Origin: an uncultured Alphaproteobacteria bacterium
GTDB lineage: Bacteria; Pseudomonadota; Alphaproteobacteria; GCA-2731375
Direction: 5' to 3'
DNA: 64,000 nt
Assembly: GCA_951812805.1 (NCBI GenBank)
Contig: CATOSZ010000003.1
Location: 1,938,557 to 2,002,556, forward strand
Shown here: one piece after another, positions 35,415-45,889 of the stretch
Position numbering within the stretch: the first letter of the stretch is position 1
How the letters are laid out: every line of letters starts with the position of its first letter
Notes under the pieces: generated by a model
What the model saw: only the letters and a program-made list of their open reading frames with translations
Told to the model about the DNA's origin: nothing
Databases searched by the model: none
Translations under genes and position numbers: made by a program

Positions 35415-35999
35415 TCAGTTAACCGTTTCCACCGGCCCGTCGTCGCCGAAGACGCGGACCGTCTTCGCCGGCTTGGCGCGGAGGAAACTGTAGGACAAGG
35501 TAATGGTCTCGACATCGTCGAGATTGCGGTCTTGCATGATCTCGGGATCGATGAAGAAGCTGACCGGCATGCGGGCGACCTCGCCCGCCGCCAGGCTTTG
35601 TTCCTCGAAACAGAAACAGGCGACCTTGGTGAAGTAGCGCCCGGCCTTCAGCGGCGTCACGTTGAACACCGCCCGGCCCGTCGTCGTCGCCTCGGCCAGG
35701 TTCTCCGCCTCGTAATGCGCCAGGCCCGCCTCGCCGACGCGTACGGTGACCGCACGCTCCGCCGGCTCGAAGCGCCAGGGCAGCGCCTTGTTGGTATTGG
35801 CGTCGAAGCGCACGGTGATGTGCCGCTCGACGATTCTATCGGGAACCTCGGCCGCCACCTGAGGCGTGCCGGCGAGACCCGTGACCTGGCAGAAGATTTG
35901 ATAGAGCGGGACGGCGGCGTAGGCCATGCCACCCATGGCGACGACGGCGCCCGCCGCCAGCAGGGCCGTCCTCCGATTGCGTTTCGCCAGTCCGTTCAT
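35415..35999 (-). CDS. ctaG: Cytochrome c oxidase assembly protein CtaG/Cox11
   Basis: A 194-aa protein with one N-terminal helix (TALLAAGAVVAMGGMAYAAVPLY) and a periplasmic copper-binding domain containing the CFCF motif in KVACFCFEEQSL and MPVSFFIDPE. Cox11 delivers copper to the CuB site of subunit I. The start overlaps the stop of a 41-aa membrane protein by ATGA, so the small gene, cox11 and ctaE are coupled. Confidence 0.95.
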   Translation of the reverse strand: MNGLAKRNRRTALLAAGAVVAMGGMAYAAVPLYQIFCQVTGLAGTPQVAAEVPDRIVERHITVRFDANTNKALPWRFEPAERAVTVRVGEAGLAHYEAENLAEATTTGRAVFNVTPLKAGRYFTKVACFCFEEQSLAAGEVARMPVSFFIDPEIMQDRNLDDVETITLSYSFLRAKPAKTVRVFGDDGPVETVN

Positions 36000-36121
36000 C
36001 CCATGCCCCCCTTCATCTTCACGATGGTGACCAAGAAGAACAGGACGACGAGGAACAGGATGGCCCCTGCCAGGGCGAAGTTGCGCCCGCGTTTGCGACG
36101 ATGTTCCTCATGCAGCGGCAT
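35996..36121 (-). CDS. 41-aa CoxF-like single-helix membrane protein
   Basis: A small gene between ctaB and cox11. The peptide starts MPLHEEHRRKRGRNFALAG, then has one hydrophobic helix (ILFLVVLFFLVTIV) and ends KMKGGMG. Positive charge precedes the helix, giving a cytoplasmic N-terminus. Tiny proteins of this pattern are usually found at this place in alphaproteobacterial cox operons. It starts 1 bp after the ctaB stop region and its TGA overlaps the cox11 ATG, strong evidence that it is translated. Confidence 0.85.
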   Translation of the reverse strand: MPLHEEHRRKRGRNFALAGAILFLVVLFFLVTIVKMKGGMG

Positions 36122-36122
36122 C

Positions 36123-37028
36123 TCACACCGAAAGCCCCGCCAGACGTTCGCCCGCCAGCAGGGCGAAAATCAGAAACAGATAAAGGATCGAGTAGGCGAA
36201 GAGGCGCTTGGGCGCCCGCGTCTCGCCGTCCGTGCCGCCGCGCACCCGCCAGGCCAGCGCCAGGAACCAGACGCCGAGGCCGAGCGCGCCCGCACTGTAG
36301 AGCCAGCCAGCCATGCCGACGAGTTGCGGGGTCAGGGTCAGCGGTATCAGCACCAGGGAATAAAGCCAGATCTGCCGGCGGGTTTCCGCCGTGCCCGCCA
36401 CGACCGGTAGCATCGGCACGCCGGCCTTCTCGTAGTCGCCCGTCCGGTAGAGCGAGAGCGCCCAGAAATGCGGCGGCGTCCAGATGAAGATGATGGCGAA
36501 CAGGATCAGGGCGCCGAGCCCGACCTCGCCGCCGACCGCCGCCCAGCCGACCATCGGCGGAAAGGCGCCGGCGGCGCCGCCGATGACGATGTTCTGCGGC
36601 GTGCGGCGCTTCAGCCACATGGTGTAGACGAAGACGTAGAACGCGATGGTGAGCGCCAGCAAGGCGCCAGCCTCGGGATTGACCAGCAGGCCCATGGTCA
36701 CGACCGAGCCGACGGCGAGCGTCACGCCGAAGCCCAATGCCTCCCCCGGCGCGATCCGGCCGGCGGGGATGGGCCGATCCTTGGTGCGGGCCATCACCGC
36801 GTCGATATCGGCGTCGTACCACATGTTGATCGCGCCGGACGCGCCGGCGCCGACGGCGATGCAGATCAATGCGGCGGCGGCGATGACGGGGTGGATATCG
36901 CCCGGGGCCAACATCAGGCCGACGAAGGCGGTGAACAGCACGAGGCTCATGACGCGCGGCTTCAGCAGGCGGACGAAGTCCGCCGCGCCCGCCGGCGCCG
37001 TGCCCGTCGTTGTGGCCTCGAGGCTCAT
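36123..37028 (-). CDS. ctaB: Protoheme IX farnesyltransferase (heme O synthase)
   Basis: A 301-aa UbiA-type prenyltransferase with about nine membrane helices. It has the Asp-rich motif [19 protein letters not shown] and the second polar loop [20 protein letters not shown]. It adds farnesyl to heme b to make heme O for the oxidase. It follows ctaD by 27 bp in the cox operon. Confidence 0.96.
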   Translation of the reverse strand: MSLEATTTGTAPAGAADFVRLLKPRVMSLVLFTAFVGLMLAPGDIHPVIAAAALICIAVGAGASGAINMWYDADIDAVMARTKDRPIPAGRIAPGEALGFGVTLAVGSVVTMGLLVNPEAGALLALTIAFYVFVYTMWLKRRTPQNIVIGGAAGAFPPMVGWAAVGGEVGLGALILFAIIFIWTPPHFWALSLYRTGDYEKAGVPMLPVVAGTAETRRQIWLYSLVLIPLTLTPQLVGMAGWLYSAGALGLGVWFLALAWRVRGGTDGETRAPKRLFAYSILYLFLIFALLAGERLAGLSV

Positions 37029-37055
37029 CCGTTCACCCGCTCCCCAGCGCTCCGC

Positions 37056-38681
<1,626 letters not shown>

Positions 38682-39557
38682 CTAGCGGGCGCTGTCTGCG
38701 GTGGCGGTAGCGCGCGCGGCGGCCAGGCGCATCGGCGCGCCGTCGTTCGCCGCGAATTCCTTCTTGGCCATCTCGACCCAGGCCTTGAACTCGTCCTTGG
38801 AGACGGCCTTGACCATGATCGGCATGAAGCCGTGGCGGATGCCGCACAGCTCCGAGCACTGGCCGTAATACGTGCCGGGCCGGTCGATGCGGAACCAGGT
38901 CTCGTTGATCCGGCCGGGCACGGCGTCGAGCTTCACGCCGAAGGCCGGCATGGCCCAGGCGTGGATGACGTCCTCGGCGGTGGTCAGCAGCCGGATGTTG
39001 GTCTCGACCGGCAGCACGATCGCGTTGTCGGTGGCCAGCAGGCGGGGCTGGCCTTCCTTCAGCTCGTCCTCCTCGAGCATCACGGCCTCGAAGCTGAGGT
39101 CGTCGTGATCGGGGTATTCGTAGCCCCAGTACCACTGGTTGCCGATCGCCTTCAGGGTCATCTCGGCGTTCGGTGTGCGATCGGCGAAATACAGCAGCTT
39201 GAAAGACGGCACCGCGATCACCACCAGGATCAGCACAGGGATGGCGGTCCAGGCGATTTCCAGTACGGTGTTGTGGGTGGTCCGGCTCGGCTCCGGATTG
39301 GCTTTCTCGTTGAACTTGAAAATGCAGATCAACAGGAGGGCCAGCACGAAGATCGTGATGAGGGTGATGACCACCAGCAGCACGTCATGCAGCGAGATGA
39401 TGTCCTCCATGACCGGCGAGGCGGCCTTCTGGTAGTTGAGCTGCCAATCTGTCGACAGCCCCTCCGCCGCCTGGGCCGCCCCACCGCCGAGCGCCGTCGC
39501 GCCGAAGGCGGTCAGGCCCGCCAGGGCTTTGTTCTTCCAAGTCGCCGTCATGCTCAT
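38682..39557 (-). CDS. ctaC: Cytochrome c oxidase subunit II
   Basis: A 291-aa subunit: an N-terminal signal-like segment (LAGLTAFGATALGGGAAQAA), two membrane helices (about 55-80 and 100-120) and a periplasmic CuA cupredoxin domain. CuA ligands are in VIHAWAMPAFG (His), GQCSELCGIRHGFMP (Cys, Glu, Cys, His and Met). It accepts electrons from cytochrome c. It is the first gene of the cox unit, with a 400-bp upstream region. M1 or M3 may start it; GGGAGAG precedes both. Confidence 0.96.
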   Translation of the reverse strand: MSMTATWKNKALAGLTAFGATALGGGAAQAAEGLSTDWQLNYQKAASPVMEDIISLHDVLLVVITLITIFVLALLLICIFKFNEKANPEPSRTTHNTVLEIAWTAIPVLILVVIAVPSFKLLYFADRTPNAEMTLKAIGNQWYWGYEYPDHDDLSFEAVMLEEDELKEGQPRLLATDNAIVLPVETNIRLLTTAEDVIHAWAMPAFGVKLDAVPGRINETWFRIDRPGTYYGQCSELCGIRHGFMPIMVKAVSKDEFKAWVEMAKKEFAANDGAPMRLAAARATATADSAR

Positions 39558-39965
39558 ACTCTCCCTCGGACCCGTCGTCGGCCGCGCGCAGGCGCGCAGG
39601 TTCCCGGATGTCGCCGAATTCCTTGGACTTTATCTACAAGAGCGGTGCGAGACGAGACAAGGGCGCGACGTGACGGGAAGCGCGCCGGCCTGACGGATGG
39701 CGGCGATACCTACGCAGGTCGATGAAGCGTCGAGAAGAATATTGTTCTAAATCAATGGCTTGACAGAAATTGCGAGCATTGAAAAGGCGCCGGTATCGAT
39801 TTCTGCGACCGAATGTCGCAGAGTTCCGATCGCAGTGCCGGTGCGCACGGACCGACCCGATTCCGCGATGTCCGGGACCTGGGGGTGACGGATGTGCGCC
39901 GGCACGCCATATTCCGAAGCGAGAGCGCCCGGAGACCGGTCGCGCAAGTTCGAAGGATGGGACAC
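39558..39965. promoter_or_regulatory. Divergent control region between the cox operon and tldD
   Basis: About 400 bp without a supported gene. It contains an FNR/FixK-like site at 39742-39755 (listed separately) and a perfect 8-bp hairpin TCTGCGAC-CGAAT-GTCGCAGA at 39802-39822. The AT-rich patch around 39735-39790 is the likeliest promoter zone for one or both directions. Confidence 0.5.
39742..39755. promoter_or_regulatory. Candidate FNR/FixK-type binding site
   Basis: TTGTTCTAAATCAA matches the dyad TTGAT-N4-ATCAA at 9 of 10 positions. It lies about 185 bp from the ctaC start and about 210 bp from the tldD start. Oxygen-responsive control of the aa3 oxidase by a Crp/Fnr regulator is plausible but rests on this match alone. 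Confidence 0.4.
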
Positions 39966-41390
39966 ATGGCCGGCGCGGAAGACACACGGTTGATCGAGGC
40001 GGCGGGGCTGGACCGGGATGCAATCGAGGCGCGGCTCGACGAAACCCTGGCCGGCGCCGACGACGGCGAGTTGTTTCTTGAACACCGCGAGAGCGAGAGC
40101 CTGACGTTCGACGACGGCCGGCTGAAGAACGCCAACTTCGACACGACCCAGGGGTTCGGCTTTCGCTGCGTCGCCGGCGAGAAGACCGGCTATGCCCACG
40201 CGGCGGAACTGAGCGAGGCGGCGATCGGGCGCGCCGGCGAGACGGTGGCGGCGGTGAAGGCCGGCCATGACGGCGCCGTGGCGCTCGACCCCAGCCGGAC
40301 CAACGCCAGGCTCTATGGGGCCGACGATCCCGTCGACGAGGGCCGGTTCGAAGACAAGGTGGCCCTGATGGCCGAGATCGACGCCTACGCGCGGGCTCGC
40401 GATCCCCGCGTCCGCCAGGTCTCCGTCGGCCTGCACGGGGAGTTGCAACGGGTCGAGATCCTGCGCGCCGGTGGCGCCCGGGTGTCCGACGCCCGCCCGC
40501 TCGTCCGGCTCAACGTTCAGGTCGTGGTCGGCGACGGCGATCGCCAGGAGGCCGGCGGCCACGGCACCGGCGGGCGGGTCGGTTACGCCGACTTTATCCG
40601 GCCGGAGGCCTGGCAGGAGAGCGTCCACGAAGCCTTGCGCCAGGCCCTGGTCAACCTCGATTCGGTGGCCGCACCGGCGGGCGAGATGCCGGTGGTCCTG
40701 GGCCCCGGTTGGCCCGGCATCCTGTTGCACGAGGCGATCGGCCACGGCCTCGAGGGCGACTTCAACCGCAAGAAGACCTCGGCCTTCGCCGGCCTGATGG
40801 GCGAGCGGGTGGCGAGCCCCGGCGTCACCGTGGTCGACGACGGCACGATTGCCGGTCGGCGCGGCAGCTTGACCGTCGACGACGAGGGCACGCCGACGGA
40901 ATACACGGTGCTGATCGAGGACGGCATCCTCAAGGGCTATATGCAGGACCGGCTGAACGCGCGGCTCATGGGGATGGCGGCGACCGGCAACGGCCGGCGC
41001 GAAAGCTTCGCCCACATGCCCTTCCCGCGCATGACCAACACCTACATGCTGGCCGGCGAGCGGGATCCGGCGGAAATCATCGCCTCGGTGCCGCGCGGCC
41101 TCTATGCCGTCAATTTCGGCGGCGGCCAGGTCGACATCACCAGCGGCAAGTTCGTCTTCACCTGCACGGAGGCCTATTTGATCGAGGACGGCAAGATCGG
41201 CCCCGCCGTCAAGGGTGCGACCCTGATCGGCAACGGGCCCGACGCGCTGACCCGGGTGCCGGCGATCGGCAACGACATGGCTCTGGATCCGGGCATCGGC
41301 ACCTGCGGCAAGAACGGCCAGGGCGTGCCCGTCGGCGTCGGTCAGCCGACCATGCTGATCGAAGGGCTGACCGTCGGCGGCACCGGCTGA
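39966..41390 (+). CDS. tldD: Metalloprotease TldD
   Basis: A 474-aa protein, the normal TldD length. The zinc site is HEAIGHGLEGDFNRK (HExxxH), with the later family blocks NTYMLAGERDP, GLYAVNFGGGQVD and the C-terminal GNDMALDPGIGTCGK. TldD acts with TldE (PmbA) to degrade unfolded peptides and is used in microcin and PQQ-like maturation. ATG 39966 follows AAGGATGGG; an ATG three codons earlier is an alternative. No tldE is in the window. It is followed closely (14 bp) by an aromatic amino acid lyase homologue. Confidence 0.93.
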   Translation: MAGAEDTRLIEAAGLDRDAIEARLDETLAGADDGELFLEHRESESLTFDDGRLKNANFDTTQGFGFRCVAGEKTGYAHAAELSEAAIGRAGETVAAVKAGHDGAVALDPSRTNARLYGADDPVDEGRFEDKVALMAEIDAYARARDPRVRQVSVGLHGELQRVEILRAGGARVSDARPLVRLNVQVVVGDGDRQEAGGHGTGGRVGYADFIRPEAWQESVHEALRQALVNLDSVAAPAGEMPVVLGPGWPGILLHEAIGHGLEGDFNRKKTSAFAGLMGERVASPGVTVVDDGTIAGRRGSLTVDDEGTPTEYTVLIEDGILKGYMQDRLNARLMGMAATGNGRRESFAHMPFPRMTNTYMLAGERDPAEIIASVPRGLYAVNFGGGQVDITSGKFVFTCTEAYLIEDGKIGPAVKGATLIGNGPDALTRVPAIGNDMALDPGIGTCGKNGQGVPVGVGQPTMLIEGLTVGGTG

Positions 41391-41404
41391 GGGCGGGCCG
41401 CGGG

Positions 41405-43150
41405 ATGGCGGGCCCCGTCGGGATCGACCATCGTCGCGACCTGACGCTCGACGACATCGTCGCCGTCGCCGAGGGGGCCCTGGTCACGCTCGGCGAGGAA
41501 ACCCGCGAGCTGCTGGACAATCGCCGGGCCGACGTCGAGGCCTATATCGCCGCGACGGCGGAGCCGGCCTATGGCTTCAACCGGGGCTTCGGCTCCAACG
41601 TCGCGGACCGGGTGGCGGCCGAAGACCTGGGCCCGCTGCAGGAAAACCTGATCCGCAGCCATGCCGCCTGCGTCGGCCCGCCGGCACCGCGCCCGGTCGT
41701 CCGCGCCACCATGCTGCTGCGGGCCAAGTCTCTCGCCCAGGGCTACAGCGGTGTGCGGGCCTGCGTGGTCGAACAGCTGGTGCAAGCCCTGAACCGGGGC
41801 GTCACCCCGCTCGTCCCCAGCCTCGGCAGCGTCTCGGCCAGCGGTGACCTTGCCCCGCTCTCGCATGTGGCACTGACCTTGATCGGCGAGGGCGAGGCGT
41901 TTTTCGGCGACGAGACGGACCCGATCCCGGCCGGCGAGGCGCTGGCCCGGGCGGAGATGACGCCGCTCACCCTCGGCATGAAGGAAGGCCTCGCGCTCAA
42001 CAACGGGGTGCAATATTCGACCGCGCTGGCGGCGTTGGCGACCCACGGCATGTATCGCCTGCTCGCGACCCAGACCGTGGCGACGGCGCTCGCCGCTCAG
42101 GTCATGCTGGGCGCCGACACGCCCTTCCGCCAGGACCTGCATCGCCTGCGCCAGCACCAGGGCAGCCGCGAGGTGGCCCGGGCCGTGCTGCGTTTGATGG
42201 ATGGGTCCCGCCTGCGCGAAGCGCACCGCCCGCACGACATCGACGGCGAGATCCAGGATCCCTACAACCTGCGCTGCGCGGCGCAGATCCTCGGCCCCTG
42301 CCTGGAACTGGTCTGGCGCGCGCAGCGTACCATCGAAATCGAGGCGAAGAGCGTCACCGACAATCCGATCCTGCTGATGGCCGGCAAGGATTCCCACATC
42401 GCCCCCGACAGCGAATTCTTCGGCAAGTATGTGGAAGTGGTGAGCGGCGGTCATTTCCACGGCATGCCGGTCGCCGTCGACGTCTATGGCCTGATCCAGG
42501 CGGCGGCGATCCAGGCCCGGCTCTCCAACACCCGGGCGCAGCGTTATGTCGACGCCCAACGCAACAAGGGCCTGGGGCCGCAGCTGAAATGGCCGGGCCC
42601 GCCGCCGCCCGAAGCGCTCGGCGGCCCGGACCCCGCGGCCCGGGCCGAGATCGAGCGGCAACAAGCCCAGAGTTCGGCCCTGATGCTGGCGGAATACACC
42701 AGCGCCGGCCTGGTCAACTGGATCTGGGGCCAGGCGATGCCGAGCCATTTGTTCTCGCTCTCGACCGATTCGGGCCAAGAGGATCACGTCTCCATGGCCG
42801 CCAACGTGGCGCTCCGTGCCTACGAGATGCTCCCCCGCCTGGCCGAGGTGCAGGCGGCGGAGCTGGCGCTCGCCGCCCAGGCCGCTGCGCTTCGCAAGGA
42901 GATGTCGGCGATCCCGAGCCGCGCGGCGGAGGGCGGCTGGCACCCGCTGGCGCCCGAGGAACGACGCCTGAGCGAGGTGTCGGAAGCCGCCCTCGAGGTC
43001 ATCGGGCGCCACTTCGCCCCGGTCACAGTGGACCGGCCGCTCGGCCCCGATCTCGCCCGCCTGGGACGGGCGATCCTGGACGGCGAGATCGTCGCGGCGA
43101 TCGAGGCACACTCCGACGCCTTTCGCGATTTCGCGCCCGAGCGGATATAA
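41405..43150 (+). CDS. Histidine/aromatic amino acid ammonia-lyase family protein
   Basis: A 581-aa enzyme of the MIO-cofactor family. The Ala145-Ser146-Gly147 triad in GSVSASGDLAPLSH forms the electrophilic MIO group, YGFNRGFGSN is the Tyr-loop, NLIRSHAACVG holds the His typical of histidine or tyrosine lyases, and SGQEDHVSMAANV the C-terminal block. It is longer than HutH (about 510 aa) with extra sequence near 390-440. No hut genes are nearby, so deamination of a different amino acid, or an aminomutase, is possible. Translation may be coupled with tldD. Confidence 0.85.
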   Translation: MAGPVGIDHRRDLTLDDIVAVAEGALVTLGEETRELLDNRRADVEAYIAATAEPAYGFNRGFGSNVADRVAAEDLGPLQENLIRSHAACVGPPAPRPVVRATMLLRAKSLAQGYSGVRACVVEQLVQALNRGVTPLVPSLGSVSASGDLAPLSHVALTLIGEGEAFFGDETDPIPAGEALARAEMTPLTLGMKEGLALNNGVQYSTALAALATHGMYRLLATQTVATALAAQVMLGADTPFRQDLHRLRQHQGSREVARAVLRLMDGSRLREAHRPHDIDGEIQDPYNLRCAAQILGPCLELVWRAQRTIEIEAKSVTDNPILLMAGKDSHIAPDSEFFGKYVEVVSGGHFHGMPVAVDVYGLIQAAAIQARLSNTRAQRYVDAQRNKGLGPQLKWPGPPPPEALGGPDPAARAEIERQQAQSSALMLAEYTSAGLVNWIWGQAMPSHLFSLSTDSGQEDHVSMAANVALRAYEMLPRLAEVQAAELALAAQAAALRKEMSAIPSRAAEGGWHPLAPEERRLSEVSEAALEVIGRHFAPVTVDRPLGPDLARLGRAILDGEIVAAIEAHSDAFRDFAPERI

Positions 43151-43186
43151 CCCGGCCGCGAAGAACGACGCGGAAAGGGCAGATCC

Positions 43187-44122
43187 ATGGCGGTGCATGA
43201 ACAGGTTCAATTCGTCCTCGACCTCATCGCGAAGGTCGAGCCGCCGGAGTTCTGGCAGCTGACGCCGAACGCGGCGCGCGCGCAGTTCGAGGACAGCGCG
43301 CCCAAGCTCGACCTGCCGCCGGCGACCATGCGCAGCGTCGAGGAGGTGGCCATTCCGGTCACGGGCGGGGAGATCGCTTGCCGGCTCTACACCCCCTACC
43401 GCGGCGGTGCCGGCCGGCCCATCGTCGTCTACTATCACGGCGGCGGCTTCGTCGTCGGCAGTCCGCAAAGTCACGACCCGACGGCCCGCGCCATCGCCGA
43501 CGCCACCGGCGCGCTGGTCGCCTCGGTCGACTACCGCCTGGCGCCGGAACACCGCTTCCCGACCGCGCCCGAGGATTGCTGGCGGGCGCTCCGCTGGCTC
43601 GCCGACAACGCCGCCGGCTTCGGCGCGGACGGCACGCGCCTCGCCGTCGCGGGCGACAGCGCCGGCGGCAACCTCGCCGCCGTCACCGCGCTCCGCGCCC
43701 GCGACGAGGGTTTGGCGCTGGCCTTGCAGGTACTGATCTATCCGGTCTGCGCGACGGCGCCCGACAGCGCGTCGGCGCATGCCTTCGCCGAGGGCTATCT
43801 GCTGGCGCGTAAATCCATGCTCTGGTTCATCGAACACTATATCGGCGATGGCGATGCGAACGACCCGCGCTTTTCGCCGGGGCTCGCCGCCGATCTCTCC
43901 GGCCTGGCCCCGGCGTTGGTCCAGGTCGCCGAGTTCGATCCCCTGCGCGACGAAGGCATCGACTACGCGAACGCCATGATGCGGGCCGGCAACCAGGTCG
44001 AACTCACCTGCCACGCCGGCATGGTGCACGGCTTCATCTCGCTCGCCGGCGTCGTCGACGAGGGCCGCCGGGCCATCGAGCGGATCTCCGACCGGCTGCT
44101 GGAAGCCTTCGCGACGGGTTGA
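43187..44122 (+). CDS. Alpha/beta hydrolase, hormone-sensitive-lipase family
   Basis: A 311-aa esterase. It shows the HSL oxyanion motif YYHGGGFVVGS, nucleophile GDSAGGNLAA (Ser), Asp in EFDPLRDEG and His in GMVHGFISL. These enzymes hydrolyse short acyl esters. It follows the ammonia-lyase homologue by 36 bp in the same direction, after GGAAAGGGCAG. Substrate unknown. Confidence 0.93.
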   Translation: MAVHEQVQFVLDLIAKVEPPEFWQLTPNAARAQFEDSAPKLDLPPATMRSVEEVAIPVTGGEIACRLYTPYRGGAGRPIVVYYHGGGFVVGSPQSHDPTARAIADATGALVASVDYRLAPEHRFPTAPEDCWRALRWLADNAAGFGADGTRLAVAGDSAGGNLAAVTALRARDEGLALALQVLIYPVCATAPDSASAHAFAEGYLLARKSMLWFIEHYIGDGDANDPRFSPGLAADLSGLAPALVQVAEFDPLRDEGIDYANAMMRAGNQVELTCHAGMVHGFISLAGVVDEGRRAIERISDRLLEAFATG

Positions 44123-44148
44123 GACGTCGCTTTCGTGAAACTTGCTGC

Positions 44149-45888
44149 TTACGCCCCCGCCTTTGCGCGCAACCGGGCCGTCTCCGCCTCGTCGATTGAG
44201 CCCGTGGCGTCGTCGATCGCGACCCGGTAGACCGTGCGGGCCCGCGCCGGGCTCACCAGCTCGTTTCGCACGTCGGCCAGCACCGCCTGCGGGTCGCGCG
44301 CCTCGGGTGCGCCCCAGCCGCCGGCGCCGGCGACCTGGATGCGCAGCCGGTCGCCCGGTTTCAGCGCCGTGGTGATCTTGCCGGTGTCGAGGGCGCGGTC
44401 CGTTCCGGGGTTGACCACGGCCGAGAGCGGCGTGCCCGCCGCCCCGCCGGCGACGCCGTAGGGACCGCTGGTGCGCCGGTCGACGCGCAGCTGCAGGATG
44501 CCGTCCGTCGTTCCTCGGTAGAGCCATTCCCGCGTCACCGCGACGGCGCCCCGGTGCCGGCCGGCCCCCTCGGTATCGGCGACGAAGCCGTAACGGTCGT
44601 AGAGGATCGCCGGGTAGACCTGTTCGTTCACCTCGATCGGCGTGTTGGAATTGTTGTGGCTGGGCGGCGTCATGAAGTCGATGCCGTCGCTCGCCGGCCG
44701 GCCGCCCCAGCCGCCCCAGCAGGACTCGGTCAGGATGAAGCGCTCACCGGCCGCATCGGCGCCGGCGATGTTCAACAGGGTGTCGACGCCGGAGGAACAG
44801 GCGAGCATGCGTTCGGGGCGGATCTGCCCCTGACAGCCGAGCAGCACGTCGCTCAGCCGTTGCGCAGTGCCGCCCCGGCTGGCGACCGGCGAGGGGGGCT
44901 TGGGATTGAGGATGCAGCCGTAGGGCACCTTCAGGGTGACCGGCCGCCAGGCGCCGCCATTACGCGGCACCTCGCTTCCCATCATCGAGCGGACCGCCGT
45001 CACCACGGCGGAACGGGTGCTGCCGATCGGATTGTTCATCGAGCTGGCGACCTGGCCGTCCGTGCCCTCGAAATCATAGGTCATCGCGTCGCCCGCGACG
45101 GTGATGGCGAGGCGGATGGTGACGCCGTTCTCCGGATTGACGCCGTCGTCGTCGAGCCGGTCCTCGAAGTGGTAGACGCCGTCCGGCATCGCCTCGATCT
45201 CGGCCCGGGCCAGCCGCTCGGTATAGTCGAGCAGCGCCTCGAGATAGCCGTCCAGCCGGTCTCGGCCATGCTCGGCGACCAGTTCGAGAAACCGTTGCTC
45301 GCCGACGATGCAAGCCCCGACATAGGCGCCGATGTCGGCGAGCACGATGTCCGGCGTGCGCGAGGCGGCGTTCAGGATCGTGAACAGGGTCTTGTTGGCG
45401 ACGCCGCGCTCGTACAGCTTCAGCGGTGGCAGGCGCAGGCCTTCCTGGTGGATTTCCGTCGCATTGGTCGGGCAGCTGCCGGGCGTCATCCCGCCGACAT
45501 CGCGCTGATGGCCGCCGCCGACGGCCCAGGCGACCAAATCGTCGCCGGCGAAGATCGGGCGGAAGATGTAGACGTCCGGCAGGTGCGAAGCGTCGGAATA
45601 GGGATCGTTGGTGATCATCACGTCGCCCGGGTGGGTATCGCCCGGATTGTCGCGCAGCCAGTTCTCGATCAGGCTCTGATAGATCAGCGAGTGGATGTAG
45701 GTTCCCTCGCCCTCCAGCAGGATCTCCCCGTCCGCCCGGCAGTAGCCGCATTGGAAGTCGAAGACCTCGCGGGTGATCGGCGAGAGCGAGGTGCGCACCA
45801 CGGCCTGCATCATCTCGTCGACCGCGGCCGAGAGGTAGTTGTCGATCAGCTGCATGGTGATGATGGAGAAGGCGTCGGGGTGCGCCAT
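44149..45888 (-). CDS. Hydantoinase/oxoprolinase subunit B
   Basis: A 579-aa HyuB-type protein: ITMQLIDNYLSAAVDEMMQA at the start, GDVMITNDPYSDASHLPDV, AWAVGGGHQRDVGGM and QVAGAGGWGAPEARDP at the end. It forms the B subunit of ATP-dependent hydantoinase, 5-oxoprolinase or acetone-carboxylase-type enzymes. ATG 45888 lies 1 bp after the subunit A stop, so the pair is coupled. The exact substrate is not assigned. Confidence 0.9.
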   Translation of the reverse strand: MAHPDAFSIITMQLIDNYLSAAVDEMMQAVVRTSLSPITREVFDFQCGYCRADGEILLEGEGTYIHSLIYQSLIENWLRDNPGDTHPGDVMITNDPYSDASHLPDVYIFRPIFAGDDLVAWAVGGGHQRDVGGMTPGSCPTNATEIHQEGLRLPPLKLYERGVANKTLFTILNAASRTPDIVLADIGAYVGACIVGEQRFLELVAEHGRDRLDGYLEALLDYTERLARAEIEAMPDGVYHFEDRLDDDGVNPENGVTIRLAITVAGDAMTYDFEGTDGQVASSMNNPIGSTRSAVVTAVRSMMGSEVPRNGGAWRPVTLKVPYGCILNPKPPSPVASRGGTAQRLSDVLLGCQGQIRPERMLACSSGVDTLLNIAGADAAGERFILTESCWGGWGGRPASDGIDFMTPPSHNNSNTPIEVNEQVYPAILYDRYGFVADTEGAGRHRGAVAVTREWLYRGTTDGILQLRVDRRTSGPYGVAGGAAGTPLSAVVNPGTDRALDTGKITTALKPGDRLRIQVAGAGGWGAPEARDPQAVLADVRNELVSPARARTVYRVAIDDATGSIDEAETARLRAKAGA

Positions 45889-45889
45889 G

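Noticed and set aside
41342..44527. Minus-strand open frame of 1061 codons opposite the ammonia-lyase homologue and esterase
   Set aside because: Both plus-strand genes have intact catalytic motifs; the antisense frame does not resemble a protein family.
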